Assembly (NCBI GenBank): GCA_963377175.1 | Contig: CAUJNA010001228.1 | Span: forward strand, 34,408 to 98,407 | DNA: 64,000 bases | Direction of reading: 5' to 3' | Source of the DNA: Effrenium voratum | Taxonomy: Eukaryota > Sar > Dinophyceae > Suessiales > Symbiodiniaceae | Shown here: positions 1 to 13,200 of the stretch, piece after piece | Layout of the letters: each line of letters begins with the position of its first letter | Numbering within the stretch: the first letter of the stretch is position 1 | The notes under the pieces: model-generated | Told to the model about the DNA's origin: nothing | The model's input: the letters and a program-made list of their open reading frames with translations, nothing else | Database searches by the model: none | Translations under genes and position numbers: made by a program

Positions 1-887
1 CCATAGTTGCTTCGGAACGGTCGGCTTGACCGCGGCTTCCAGAAAACTGCTGACGGAAGGCCATCCTCGCCAGAAAACGACATGACCTCCCTCGGACATG
101 GCACTCAGTCACTTCCTGTCGCTTGGTGAACCGCTAAAACCGAGCTGCACAGCTCTTGCCGCAGCAGCCCACGCCTGGCGCGCCATCACCCTCGCGCTTC
201 CGTCCGCTCCTCAGCCCAGGGAGGTGGCTGCATGCTCCTTCTGATTGCATCAACCGAGCAATCTCTCCACATGGGGATGTGCGTGCACTGGGAATGAATC
301 CAAGGCCGACTGAATGCCTGCATGTCGTTTCGCTTTGAAGGCCATCCCAACAAAACATCTCTGAGGAAAACCCAATTCCGAATCCATCACCTTGCCCATG
401 CCCATGCTGGGAAGCTGGCATGGTCTTGGGGCTGGCCTGCGCGTCAAGTGCTGCGTTCAAGCTTGGCTTGGATTTGCACTTAACTGTGATCAACCGTTCC
501 GGCTTCTCGTCTTTGGTTCGGCTTAAGTTTACGCGCTGCAAATAGTGCCGGCGACTTCTGCAAGTCTTTCACCGGATCTCCCCATCTCATCTGACTGGCG
601 AAATAAATTGAAATGGGTCGGGCAAGGCATGATGGGTTTCCACACTAATGGCTGCGAAGTTGTGGTATGGTTGTGGTTGCCACATGCTTGGTATTTGTGG
701 ATGCTTTGGCTACAAATCGCACTGGCGAGTCTTTGAAATGGTTGTGGGATTTTCAGGTTGAGACACCGGCAACGGCTTCCCAGCTGCCAGCTGCTCCTTG
801 TGCGTGCGCAGGCTGCTGGCAAAGCGTCGAGATGCCCACTCCTGAGCTTCACCAAACTGTGCCTCACCCGTTGAGCAATCGAAATGG

Positions 888-1002
888 CCATGGACCAAAA
901 CCAATGGTGCCATTTTGGGGTAGGTGCACCACCCAGTTTAGTCTATTTTAGTGGGGATTGGGATGTTCACTGGAGGTACAGGACTTTGACCCATGGCCAA
1001 AT
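888..1002 (+). repeat. Interspersed repeat, copy 1
   Basis: About 115 bases that recur, with scattered differences, at 10,378-10,497. Both copies start and end near a GGCCATG/CATGGCC inverted pair, as expected for a small non-autonomous DNA element. The second copy fills most of one intron of the CIA2B gene. Confidence 0.7.
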
Positions 1003-4000
1003 CGCAGCTCTTTACGCTGGTCGAATTCGCCCCCTCCAAAGTCCTCTGATGGCATGCCAAACCTTCCTTGCAGAAAGCTGGCACCGGCTTTCTGGGGGCC
1101 CGGGAAGGCGCAAGAGGCGCTTGCTCGGCCTTGTGAGCACGTGCTTTCTGGTGCCGTCAGCACCCAGCTCGTATGGGGGACACGAAGCCAAGGGTCCTCC
1201 AAGGCAACCCCAGAAGTGGGCCCGGCAAAAGGCGAGGCCGCGACCTGACAGATACGCGATGCATGCGACACGCTTGGGCAATGAAGTCATGCCGAAATGG
1301 GCCAATACCTCCGAACGCCTGGTCTCCCAGCACAACAAAGGTATTAGCGGCTGCTCGGCACTCCCAAAAAGCATTATCAACTTGTGTGAAATGCGCCGAA
1401 GATACCCTTCCGTGGGTCAACCCTGGTGTAGTTTTCTCAAAGAAAATCAAATACGTCTCCCGGCATCGCAAAGACCCACGCGACTGAAGCCGATCAATCT
1501 CCAGGGCCCTCCGCCCGCTTGGAAGAGGACGCAGTGGCCCTGCCTGAGGAAAGGGAAGGCGATCAACGTTAGTTACCAAACTCAATAATTGTGGCTCCAC
1601 GGCCTACTCAGAGACATCACACTTTACGCACAAACATTCAAACGCGTTTCAGCCACAGCGCTTTGCACAGGCGTTCAACGCGAGAGTGACCCAGAGTCAA
1701 CCAGGGCGCCCCACGGCAGCGTGCTGTGGGAACCGGAGGCTCGAAGAGGTCCGACCTGCGAGTCGTTGGCTTGCGGTTTGACGGCTGGCTTTCAGGTCTG
1801 ATTGGCTTGCGCGTGGCTGGGTTAGGCTTAGAGTTGGTTTATAGATTCAGGGGCGCAGGGAAAACGAAATCAGTTGTGCTCTCTCAAAATTACTAGCCAT
1901 AAGATTCCTGCTTTCCACCAAACTCGGGGGGAGCCACCTGGCCCGGAATGCGTCAAAATGACAGCAACTATCAAGTTGTTGGTCTGAGCATTTCGGTAGC
2001 AGCATCCAAACAGGCTGCTCGCGTCTTCACACGATCCCACTCTAGCAATCAGCTTACAGCAGGCTACCCGGCAACTCTGAACATTTTGCATGTAGCCGTG
2101 AAGAGAGTAAGCCGATGTGCCATGAGTTCATCATGTTGGGTGAGAGGAAATATCCCAAACAAATGGCCCAAAGCGTGGAGAGGTCATGAATGCACCCTGA
2201 TTGCATTTGCAGACTTCTGACCTGTCGACCAGATTCGTGCCGTGCTTCCCTCAATGCTTGGCAACTTGAAGCAGAGTCCAGTTTTGGCTAGCATCATCAA
2301 CTAAGGACAACATGTGCCACAACTGTTTGCTTTTTTGGTTGAATATTGCTTTCCTAGCCATCGAAACTCGCGAGGCGTCCGGCCAATGTCAAACAAAACA
2401 TTTGAGAAATCGAAAGTGGTTCCACTTGGATCCACTGTACATCACTCATTGTTCATAGGCTTGGAGCCCTCGCTGTACATGGGCTCGGGATGGCTTGGAG
2501 CCCTCTCTGCACATGGAGCCTCAGCATCCTTCAGACATGAACCTCCATGGGCATATTCACACACTCTCTCACCGTGCCTCTTTGTACCCTGCGCCACAAA
2601 TGCCTCGACCTTCCCGAAGAGGTCGTCACCGGCAGGATCATGGCTCCGCTGTCCTCGGCATATGTAGTGGTGACCTCCTGACCTCTGCGGTCGAAGCGCA
2701 GGGCGCTTCGACCGGCAGGGCCGGGGCCAAGGCGGCGTGCAGAGCTCGATGGCCCGAGCGTTCAGCGTGTCGTGGGCCTTCAGCAGGGGATCGAGGCGCA
2801 TCTCGGACCAGCTCGGCGTTGGACTTCCGTCCTGTCATGGAACTGCAGTGAGGGAAGTTGGCACCTGAGTTTCCACCAAGTCCATGCCCATTCCAAGAAA
2901 CCTTCCATCTCACTAGTGCAGCGATGGAGCTGGGCCTGCTTCGCCTTCGTGTCTGCTCACGGCCAGTCTGGCCATCCTGAGCCTCCCAAGACCTCCCAAT
3001 GAGTCGAATTCGTGTAGCTGGAAGGGTTCGGGAAGCCTTGGGTCTGTTAAGCTTTCAATGCCTGGGCCTCAGGCAAGGAAGGACATCCATCCGACTTGCT
3101 GAAGGGAGTGGTTGGTCAAAACGTCGCTGGGCAAACCCAATGCCATCAAAGCATGCGCTGTCTCGCTGAACATCTGCCACATGGTTCGACTTGCCTTCAA
3201 ACGTCGCGCCAGGATGTCGAGGCCTTCGCGAAGGCGAAGCATGCGACAGGAAAGTCACTGGGAGAAGTTGTAAGCCCGACCGAAGCCCCCAGGAAAGTGT
3301 CGCCTCGGCTCTGGGGCGTCGGAAGACCAAGACACATCCACGCAGAATGCGCACCCGCATGGCCCCACGGTACCCCATCCAAAGTCCCAGCCCTGCAATC
3401 GACATTGCTTCAAATGTCAAATGACACGCTCGCAAGTCTCGACCCACTCGAGCCATCGAGGCTTGTGCCACAACTCTATATTACTCTAAGGTTCTCTGTG
3501 CTCGTGGACCTTTGATGGAGACTCCACACACACACACACATGGGCGCTGGCACGTGCACACACGCTCGCTTGCTCGCTCGCTTGCTCGCACACACAAGCA
3601 CTCTGATACATCATTCTAGACCCAGGCTGACTGGGGATTTTCGGCATGGACACAGCATTCCCGGGCCACTCGGCACCCTCGGTTCCCCGGCAGCTTCACA
3701 CGCAGCGTTGGCACAGACTAGCAGGAGGTTGGTGGAAGTAGGGGAGATGGCTTTACACCTTGGGGCTCGCCGTATCCCCAACTCACAAGGATCATCAACC
3801 CATGTTCCTGAAACGCAAGCACGCCAAAATCTCCGGCAACCGACTCATGATCAAGTTCCGGAGGACTTCGTTTTGTGGTTGCCTTGATAGAATCCCTCGC
3901 AAGTTGACTTTCCTTGTGAAGCCTACATGTCCACCAAGGCATTCATCATAGGCTTTTAGGCCATGTTGACAGCTTCTTGCCTCTTCCGTGGCAGCGCTCG

Positions 4001-4618
4001 ACCTCAGGGACACAAAACCGTGCGCCAGCCCAACACCATCAACCGACCCGCTGTCAGCTTTCAAAGCGACAGCCAAATACTTTGATTGCAAGGTGTCAAT
4101 GAACGAAACAAGCACACAAGCAAACAAGCAGGCAAACAAACAAACAACACAAGGTCGGTCATAGGCAACAAGTGGCATATGCATCAAAAGGCCTCTTTCT
4201 GCCAAGTTCCACGCTGTCCAGCGCGGACAGCCTCTAGAAAGGCCTGACGATGGGACTCAACAAAATGGTTGGTATTGCCGGCATGAAAAACCTTCCAAAG
4301 CACCGCTGGTCTTGACCTGCTTTATGAAACCGAATGCAAGGAATGCTTCCTTACAACAGGCTTGCAGACAAAAAAGGGAAAAACAACTCGCAGACAAAAT
4401 CGCTCTGCCAGCTTGTTGCCACATTAGGTCAGGAAAGACCGCCCGTGTCGCCTAGGGTTCGGCCCACCTACATGTTTATGTCATGCAGAAGTGTCTCGCT
4501 TATGTACCGCTGAAGGGGCAATGTTCGTGTTTATCCGAGTATGGGTCAAAATTAAGCAACAGGGGACCGCGTGTTTTAGCGCTTGGTTCCATTTGGCAGG
4601 GTTCAACTTTGGGTACAT

Positions 4619-4750
4619 GGCTGTGGCTCAAAAATATGTACTCAAAATGGCTTGCCCTGGTAAATGGAAACTTGGACTTGACTAAAACCTGCCGTCCAAT
4701 TCCTGGTGGTTTAATTTTGAGGCACACCCACATATTTTTGACCCACAGCC
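4619..4750. mobile_element. MITE-like element with 21 bp terminal inverted repeats
   Basis: The 21 bases at 4,619-4,639 are the reverse complement of 4,730-4,750 with one mismatch. The element is 132 bp and encodes nothing. A diverged copy lies at 18,133-18,225, and a partial copy in reverse orientation at about 6,058-6,125 within a CIA2B intron. This fits a miniature inverted-repeat transposable element. A target-site duplication was not resolved. Confidence 0.65.
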
Positions 4751-5937
4751 GAATCCCATGTTTTCGCAGCACCCCGAGTCGCCTCCTTGCACAGGCGCCC
4801 ACCGGAAGCTCTCACCTGAGCCCCGATCCGATGCGAAAGCTGGGGGTCGGGTGGGGGGAGGGGGCTGCCACATATGATATGGGGGTGTCCTTTTTTGGTG
4901 GTCTTCCAGGAAAACCCAGAAGGAAAACGACCGATCTCCAGATGGTGAGACAATGGTCGAAATCTATGCATGCAATGGGTGTTTGGGTGCTTTTCAAGTC
5001 GCGCCCTTTCTCAACCCGAAAAGCGGCTCCGGATGCATGTGTTTCATGCCGCGCCGGAATGTGACGAACCTTCGCCTGCCTATTCTGCCTGCCTTTCATG
5101 GCCCCGGCTGACACGGGCTTGGAGGTACAAACTCATTCTTCAGCCAGATGCCATCAAGGCTCCTATGGCTGCCAAAATGGCCATCCAAAAAATCCACAAA
5201 GATTTCGGACCCATGTTTCACAGCAAAAGGCCTGGTTTTACTATGCCATGTGCAATCGCCCATCCTGATCACTATCCTCAAGCAAAGATCTGCAAAGGCG
5301 CAGCCCGAGGGCCCGGGCCGACGCTGCTGCGACAGCCCGCGCAACGCCGGGGCCTAGCCCAAGATTGCTCAAGAAAAGAGCAACCTACTCAAGTGGAAAC
5401 ACAAAGTCCAATGCCACAAATGGCTCACTGTTAACTTTTGTTGAGGGCTTCCATCGCATGAGCAATGAAAGGGCGGGCAGAGTTTGATAATTTGTTGCGC
5501 TGCAGGTCTGCAACTGTCGGTCGAAGCCGGCTATATTGAACTGCGCGTATCATCCGAGCATATCCTGTGTACATTGATCGCCCCGCGGATGCAGATCCTC
5601 ATTGGTTCTTCAGCTGGACAAATCAAACCGCCAAGCACGGGGTACGGTACAGCTACGCATTCCTACGGCGAAGCTTGATGCCATCAGCATCCACCCCTAC
5701 TTGGCCAGCCCAAGTTCTATGCCAAAAGCAGGCTCAAGTCGGGTTTGTCCGTTCCGGCCTCGGCACCACGGCTGGCTGGCAACGTCAAAACCGAAAACGC
5801 GATCCAACAGAGTGGCGAAATAAGCAGAAACTGTCGTTCACGCAACATGTTTCCTTGGTTCCTTCTAGAGGCGTATGGGACTCGCAACACTTTTTCCAAA
5901 TGCAGTGGCTGTTGGTCATGGATTCTGGGATCCGCGC

Positions 5938-8728
5938 GATCCCATTGTTAATGAGGTTTCGCAGGGCCGGGTTCTCCAAAGCCGCAGCAACCCGCTCCTT
6001 GTCCGCGAGCCTCACCAAAGAGAACTCCATTCGGCGAAATGCCGCCCTTAGTCCTAGTCCAAGTTTCCATTACCAGGGCAAGCCATTTTGGGTACATATT
6101 TTTCACCCACTGCCATTTGACCTGCAACCGTCTTATCCCAGACCTCTAGCCGTTGAGGACTTCGGCTGGACAACTCAGGGCTCCTGCACCCAGCCTGTTC
6201 CTTTATTCTGGAGCACGAGGTGTTTTTGTTCCGAAACTAACAATGCAGCCAAGCAGCTGCTTATTGACCTCAGGGCTGAACTCTGCGCAATATGTCTTGG
6301 ACAAAGCACAGCGCACTCCCAAATGGCTGGGGATTCTGAGGGCGCAAAGCCAAGTTGGGACTTTTGAGTTTGTCCACCCTGTCTCGAAGAAAACAAAGGG
6401 AAGGGCTATCTGCGAGCGCCTTTTGGTTCTCTCTCAGCGACCTTGCGGGGTTTGCGGTTTGCCGCGCCTGGTCCTCGGTGTTGTGGGTGCCGGGGGTGAT
6501 CTCTACGTCAACCTTGTAACCTCAGCTTGGTGCTGGGTCACATGGCGCACCACTTCCTGCCCAACTTGCCCAACGCCAGTTGTGAATGCAGCAAGAAAGA
6601 GAGAAAAAGAGAAAACATAAAGATAAACATACAGAAATGAGAGAGAGAGAGAGAGACAAGAGAAGGAATGAGCGAAAGAAAGAAAGAAAGAAAAAGAAAG
6701 AAAAAAGAAAGAAAAAAGAAAGAAAAAAGAAAGAAAGAAAGAAAGAAAGAAAGCGTTCCTCGGTGTCTTGAAAGAGCTGCGGGTGAATAACGTAGCGATC
6801 TTCCTTAGGTCCGAGATACCAGGGAACCTAAGATTGCTTCGCAAGAATCCAGTCTTCTTTGCACGCCTTCTGAAGACTTCCTCCAAGGCTTGAATGAGGC
6901 GGCGTCCCGCAGAACTTCAACGATCTCCCTCCTTGGCCAGTCTGAACAAGGCTGCAGAGCAAAAGGGGTATCTGCGGTAGGAATCTCAAGCAGACTATCC
7001 TCTATCTGTTGCGTCGAAGTTATCGTCCTCAGCGCCTTCTCCGTCCGCCATCGCTCAAGATGAAGCGCTCCCACGGAAACCCGAACAAATCCGATCTCCC
7101 AGAGGCCCACAAAAGCAGCAACAGCTTCCGAACTTTTCTTTCCCGAATCCCATAACGTAGGAGCTTTCGGGCGATGGCCCCAGTCAACATACTTACGAGC
7201 CTCACTCCTTTTCGGCGCCTTCTGCAGCAACTCAAGCGACACCGGAATATAAGGCTTCAGAAGCACATGAAGAGTCATTCCAAGGACATCATTCCAGTCA
7301 AGCTGATGAGCATTTGACGTGCGAAGACGTCACCATTGTCAGAATCGCCGTTCCAAATGTCTTCCAAGCCATTGTCGCGAAAGGCAAAAGCAACTGCGGC
7401 AAAGGCATCAGCCTGTAACTCTCCTTGAAGATACGCCCCAGCAATTCCTTCACGTGGGAAGCGTACTTCGATTGGCTTAGAGTCTCAGACAAGGCCTTCT
7501 TGCGACTCGAGTTAGAGACTGACTTCTCATCCAGCTTGGTCAGCTGAGTCTGAGCTCTTGCTTCTTCTACTTCATCTGTTTGCAAGCCAAAGAAGAGCTG
7601 TCCATCCATCAAGGAAGGCTTCTTTGCAGACCTCCGTCTGGATCTTTCACAGTTCGCGGGCTTGAAGCCAAGAAGACATTGTCGAGAGACCCAACCGGCT
7701 GGCCTTGCTCAAAAGCTTGCACGCAGAAGATCCTTGCTCTCTCAGGTCAGAAGGCATCCTCCGTTTCCCCTCCTTCGCCCACTACGGTCTCGAAGAGATA
7801 GCGCGCATAAAAAAAGCTTCTGGCGCGTCATCTTCGCCATGATTCGCGTCATGGACCCGGCAAGGGGCCCACTTTCTCCCTTCAATCTCATGGGAGGCCC
7901 CACAGCAGGTCGAGCGTCAGCTGGGCTGATGGTCGAAGAAGCGCTCACCTTGTCGGTTGGTCACGAGGAAGTAAGCCGTGCAAGATAATCCCTTCCCTGC
8001 AAGCTTATACCAACCTGCACAACGTAGCTCTGCGCACAAGGTCCTCACAGGCACCTGGGTGTAAAAGCGCGTCCACAAGCGGAGCTCCAAATCTCCTGCC
8101 TATTTGAGGTGCATTTAGTCTTCGGAAAGTACGAGACATGAGCACCCCGCTCCACACAGATCTCAAGGAGGTCATTCCCGCGACCTTGGACGCACGAAGT
8201 AGACCCAGTTGTTTGAGCTCCCCGTCTTGAAGGATTATATAGAACCTGTCCACCTCCTGTCGCGCCAATGGTCGGAAGCCCGCCTCTCTGCTGAACTCAG
8301 GATCGTTTTGCCGCTGAGAGGGATGCCGAGCATTGTCCTTACTGGAAACAACACACAAAGGATGACATCCTGCCGCAAGGGCTACGTTCTGGCCCACTAG
8401 CACCGAAGCATCCTCTGTTGTATGTTGAGAAGGAACCACATCTCCAGTAGTTCCTTTTCTAAGGAGAATCTTCAACATTCTTCTCCCAGATGCGGTCCTG
8501 GACAGGACCTTAAACTTTCTCTCCTGGGTGGGCCTTCCGGCTCGTTCAAGAGCAGTTGCACGTTCTGTGCCGCACTTGAGCCAACTTGGCTACGGAAACA
8601 ACGACAAACATGCAAACGCGGAAACACGCGCACAAGAACGCAAGCATGCAAACAAGCAAACAAGCAAACAAACAAACACACAAACAAACAAACAAACAAA
8701 CAAAACAAACAAACAAACAAACAAACAA

Positions 8729-8760
<32 letters not shown>

Positions 8761-8769
8761 AAGAAAAAC

Positions 8770-8825
<56 letters not shown>

Positions 8826-11800
8826 GCAAGCAGGCAGGCAAGCAGGCAAGCAGGCAAGCAGGCAAGTAACCAAGCAAACAAAAAGACAAGCAAACACGCA
8901 AACGTTCAAACGCGCAGGCTTGCAAACATGCACACAAACGTGAAAACATGCAAAGCAGAATCAATCACTCTAAGATGCCAACACACAAACAAGCAAGCAA
9001 GCAAGCAAACAGCCAACCAACCAAACAAACAAACAAACAAACAAACAGGCAAACGCAAACAAACAAGTAAGCAACAAGGGGAAAAACGTGCAACCATGCC
9101 AACCAGCAAGACAACAAACATGCAAACATGCAATTGAGCCAACAAGCAATCGAATAATCAAACAAACAAGCAAGCAAATAAGCAAACAAGCCAAAAAAAA
9201 AAAAAAACGTACAAACTTGCCAACAAGCAAAACAACAAACATGCAAACATGCCAACAAGCAAAACGACAATCATGCATACATGTTAACAAGTATTTAAAT
9301 AAACCAAACAAATAAATAAGTATTTATGAAATAAATAAACAAATAAACAAACAAACAAACAAACAAACAAGGCCACGCCGCCACACGGCGCCTGGCGCGA
9401 TTCAAGCGCCACACGTCCTCAACTGCTCTGGCCAAGGAATTCAGCAAACGAAAAACGGCCCAAACAGAATTGCGACAAACTAGCAAAAACTGTCCCTCAT
9501 GCTGACTATCTTTGTCAAAGAAACAAACATCGACATGCAAACAATGTCATCTCAGCCATCTCATACGTTCTACAAATGTATCTGTCTCTGACTGGTACAC
9601 CTTCTTTGTCAAAAAGCGCAAACCCATCAACATGCAACAAATCAGCGTGTTTATGCAGAGGTTGTGGATATGTGTGAGCGTGTTTATGTTCATTTGTGTA
9701 AGGACAGAGAACACACACAAAAAGGAACAACCAGGAGCCGTATTGCGGTGTCTGCAACAAATAAACGCGAACAGGCAAACACGCAAACATACAAACAAAC
9801 AACAAAGAACAAATAGCAAAAAAGCAAACAAAACGCAAACAAACAAAACCAAACAAACAAACACGCAAACAAACAATCAATCAAACAAGCAAATCACAAA
9901 CACACAAACAAGCAAACAAACAAACAAACAAACAAACAAACAAGCAAACAAGCAAACAAACAAACAAACAAAGAAACGAGCAAGCAAGCATTCAAGCAAG
10001 CAAGCAAAGAAACAAACAAACAAACAAACAAACAAACGTTCAGGCAAACGAAAATTTGATTTGTTGGATTTCGACAAAAGGGTGAACGCGCTGCGAATCC
10101 GAGTTGCGGTGAGGCAGCGAACGCAGGAGCTTTGCCTTGCGAAGGTGAAGGGAGGGGTTGGCAATCACCCAAAAACATTGTTTGAAGAGGGTGTGCCACA
10201 CGATCACGGTCAAACACAGGGCGGCCCCAACCCGAAGCAGTCGCTTCGAACGTCGAGCCTTGATGGTCAGCCCGATCAGGGTTGCAACACTGCAGGTGGG
10301 CACTGTTGGCGTGAACCGCACCTAGGGCGACCCCAATCCACTGATTTGTCCGATTTGTTGTTCCTGGTTCCAAGGTGGCCATGGATCAAAACCAATGGTA
10401 CCATTTTGGGATAGGTGCACCACCTATTTTAGTCTATTTTGGAGAGGATTGGGATGCTCACTTGGGGGTACGATTTGGGTTTTGACTCATGGCCATGTGC
10501 AGCCGGGCCACGAACACCGTCCTGTCCTTCTCGTTGATCCAAACGTGTCCGCACTCAACGACCCTGGGCGGATGAGTCAAACTGATGCGTCAAGAAAGGC
10601 TGCTGAAACATGGCCCTCCAAGCGTCATTCAAGCTTTCAAATAGCAGGACACCTTGAAAATATGCGTTACTGCTTCTGTTTTCTCGGCACGTGTGTAGCA
10701 TCACTTGACACGCATATTCCATGGCTGGGAGTTTCCATACCAGTTGCACGTTCATATATATATATATATATCTACATATATATATATATATACATACATA
10801 TACGGGTGTCAGTTCAGGGGCTCGAGGAGGTCTGGGGACCGTAGAGGGTGAGCTCAGGGTTCGGTGTGGGGGGGGGTGGCCTGGGGACTGGAACATATAT
10901 ACTTTCTCCAGCCGCTCAATCGTGTACATCAAGCTTCTGCTGAATGACATTTCTGGGCCTCCATATAAGCCTCGGCGAGGATGGGTTCCTCTCAATCTTT
11001 GAACAAAGTGATTGGACCTTGGCGAAAACATGAGCATGCAGCAAGCTCCTCAGCAAAGAGCTCGAGGCACCTGCATCCATTCTTGGGATTGGTCGCGATA
11101 CTCGTTAACGATAGCTGCTTATGGCTCGTACCTCAGATTGGAAAATAAAAGACGGTGGAAAATCCTTGTTATGATTGGCTTCCTGCTTGTTTTGACCGGT
11201 ACCCAGCTGTCCCGCATCCTGACACAAAGTGTCATGTTGGGCACTTATTTGCCCATGGTCAATTTAAAGTTCCCTGGGTATCCTACATCCAAGAAGGCTT
11301 GTCCCGAAGGCTTGTCCCGAAGGCTTGACCTGCAGTGTCGGTGACTCTTTGAGTCACAAGATAGCTTCTCTATCACAACCGGCAACAAACTGAAATACAC
11401 CCCGCCAAACAAAAAAACTCACCAAAACGCCCACATTTTGTTGCAACCAAATGACCCCTGCAGCTTTTCCCGGCTTCACAGGTTCAAATCTTCGGCGAGT
11501 TCACAAAGGAAGTGATCTCTGGAAGCTGAATCAAAAACGGGTGGATTCCTCCCTGTGTGTTTCTAATCAGAAATCAAAAAACCAGGTCTTGAAAAAACGA
11601 CATAATTGCCTTCACCATCGACAACAGCATAGCGCGCGACATCTAGAAAGGTTTATCCGCAACTTCCTCCTTAACAAGCGCCGGCCCTTAGATCCTCAGT
11701 GGAGGGTCTCGCCGGGCAATCCCTTCACCGGGCGGCTTCAGCTGCTCGAGGGAGAGGTTGGGATGCTCGGGGTCCGTGAGATGGCGCATGCTCTCGAAGA

Positions 11801-11840
11801 CCTCCTCGACATGGGGGATGGGGGTGCGTCGGGGGTATCT
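5938..11840 (-). CDS. CIA2B/MIP18 (FAM96B) cytosolic Fe-S assembly factor, multi-exon
   Basis: Six exons, read 11.8 to 5.9 kb, reconstruct the DUF59/MIP18 fold of the CIA targeting-complex subunit that delivers Fe-S clusters to cytosolic and nuclear proteins. Exon ranges: 11,737-~11,840 (DPEHPNLSLEQL), 10,509-10,563 (VVECGHVWI), 10,259-10,321 (FTPTVPTCSVATLIGL, with the family's conserved reactive Cys), 10,108-10,135 (AKLLRSLPH), 6,468-6,520 (DVEITPGTH) and 5,938-6,010 (LADKERVAAALEN). Order and spacing match the family. Most donors read GC and most acceptors AG, a dinoflagellate habit. The first exon and the last few residues were not located. Codon phase between the last two exons, plus about four missing residues, suggests an unseen micro-exon. 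The intron at 6,521-10,107 carries the tetranucleotide arrays. RAD54-like DNA repair helicases are not CIA2B-specific neighbours, so context adds nothing. Family assignment is secure; exact exon edges are inferred. Confidence 0.85.
6590..6756 (+). repeat. Purine-only GAAA/AAAG microsatellite
   Basis: About 165 bases made almost wholly of A and G on the plus strand, just upstream (in gene direction) of the CIA2B exon at 6,468-6,520, so it is intronic. The lysine- and phenylalanine-rich frames it opens are artefacts. Confidence 0.85.
6805..8478 (-). other. Unrecognised coding-like segments inside a CIA2B intron
   Basis: Three consecutive minus-strand open stretches (8,005-8,478, 7,298-7,612 and 6,805-7,278) have mixed amino-acid composition unlike the microsatellites beside them. 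They lie in the 3.6 kb CIA2B intron and could be the broken ORF of a nested transposon. I recognise no domain in them. They may equally be chance open frames. Confidence 0.25.
8640..10045 (+). repeat. CAAA/CAAG tetranucleotide arrays (two blocks)
   Basis: Blocks at about 8,640-9,370 and 9,770-10,045 are built of CAAA and CAAG units with GCAA/GCAGG variants. They open long Lys/Asn/Gln/Thr frames on plus and Cys/Leu/Val frames on minus that are not genes. Both blocks lie in the large CIA2B intron. Confidence 0.9.
10378..10497 (+). repeat. Interspersed repeat, copy 2, making up most of a CIA2B intron
   Basis: Same repeat as 888-1,002. It sits inside the 187-base intron between CIA2B exons at 10,509-10,563 and 10,259-10,321 and accounts for about two thirds of its length. 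Its outer bases form the inverted pair TGGCCATG/CATGGCCA. This is the layout of an introner-type element. Confidence 0.65.
10754..10806. repeat. TA dinucleotide repeat
   Basis: Alternating TA tract interrupted by CTACA. A shorter TA tract lies at 12,048-12,075. Confidence 0.85.
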
Positions 11841-12438
11841 TAGACCCCCCCCCCAAGATGGCTTTCTTCTAAAATGGGGCACCCACAAAAAAAGAGCCAT
11901 GCAAGGTTGAGGGGCGGTTGGGAAAACGGGGGAGACTCAAGTTTGGAATTCCAAAATGGTGCCCAATGAAGAGGGCGGGCTGTGCCTTCCTGCATGGGCG
12001 TCCGAACCAAATGACACGGAAAGCTTTGTTTTTGTATGTATGTAAACATATATATATATATATATGTATATGTTATTATGTGACTGGATATACAAATATG
12101 TTGGAAATTGCACGTAGACTAGCTCTTCCGCAAATTTCCAAACCTCAAGAATCGGTGCGCATTGTCAGACCAGAACTTACACGTCGGACGTGATGAGTTG
12201 ACATGAACGGCAAGAAACGTGCTGAGTTGGACAGGCAATTACTTCACCAGCATGTTCTGAGGTGGCCAAGGTTCAAAGCGGCAATCAAGATGTCCAAGTC
12301 TTTCAACCTACCAGAAGAACCTTCCCGCGACACAAGAGTCGTCAAGAGAATCAGATGTTTTCCTCACAAGTAAACCAAATTGGAAGATGAAAACCTGCGG
12401 CTAGGATTGCCAGTGATGCGCGTCGAGTGCGCGCGTAC

Positions 12439-12503
12439 CCAGGTTGGCCCACTCCTGCGGGGTCAAAGCATCCTGCAAGTCTGTGATCTCTAGCAGCTCC
12501 TGT
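12439..12503 (-). other. Candidate short exon, function unknown
   Basis: A 65-base minus-strand stretch encodes an acidic, helix-like run (QELLEITDLQDALTPQEW). It is preceded by AG and followed by GT on the minus strand, as an internal exon would be. No family was recognised, and it could be chance. Confidence 0.25.
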
Positions 12504-13130
12504 CTACCGCACCCAAGAGAGAACCTTGGGCAAAAGACGGAACCTACAAGAGCATCAAATGAGAGAGTCCAACCGTTTCTCTTCATGTTCTGATAATTAG
12601 TGCCCGGCATGAAGGGTCGACCCTCGATGGGCGCTTGGTCCGTGGACTCAACAAACCCAGGCGTCTTGACATGAGAACCCGCGTGGGATGTCAGTTGCAC
12701 GGCATTTCACAAGCCTTAGTGTCACAAAATAGAGCGTCAAGGAGAATCGATTCGCTGGATGCGTCACTAATTTCCCAAGCGTTGATGAATCCCTCATCAA
12801 CTCAGAAAGACGCCGTGAATAATGTGATCTAGAATTATCTGCTGGTTGCATCAATTATTCGTTGTGGGTGATCTTTCCCACCGGTGTTGCCTTGGAGCTG
12901 ACCACTTCAAATCCAGGGCAGCTGCAATGTTGCAATCTGACGACGATGACACTTCTTGAAAATGTAAACACCCTGACACGGCAACAACCAAATGTTTTGC
13001 TACTTCCCCTGCACCATCCAGTAAATTATCACTGCATATACCAACAAGATATTACAGGATTGCAAATACACGTGTTGCAAGCAAATGCGCATCTGACAGG
13101 CTTCCTTATCGCATTCTCCCGCTGCCACAC

Positions 13131-13200
13131 CTGCAGGGACCGGAATTGGAGTGCTTGACCACCGGTGAAGATCGTGGGGTTGGGGTTGTCCTCCGCGTTC
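13131..13200 (-). other. Candidate short exon, function unknown
   Basis: A 70-base, GC-rich minus-strand stretch (contains NPNPTIFTGGQALQF) lies between CTCAAG and GTGTGG, a good acceptor/donor pair. Its composition is coding-like against its flanks. It may belong to the same host gene as 12,439-12,503 or to an unseen gene. No family was recognised. Confidence 0.3.

Larger units (their letters stand above)
1..5937. other. No supported gene; intergenic or intronic host DNA
   Basis: No reading frame here shows a recognisable family, a long compositional run or a convincing exon. The stretch holds a CA/GCTTGCTC microsatellite near 3,525-3,600, an interspersed repeat at 888-1,002 and a small inverted-repeat element at 4,619-4,750. 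A weak exon-like run on the minus strand near 2,690-2,800 has a frame break and no family match. Confidence 0.6.

Noticed and set aside
884..1588. 234-codon plus-strand frame
   Set aside because: Overlaps the interspersed repeat, has no domain, and other frames are equally open.
2690..2800. Exon-like stretch on the minus strand (LKAHDTLNARAIEL)
   Set aside because: The frame breaks within the stretch and there is no family match or clear splice pair.
8422..10164. Long Lys/Asn/Gln or Cys/Leu/Phe frames
   Set aside because: Translations of CAAA/CAAG repeats inside a CIA2B intron.
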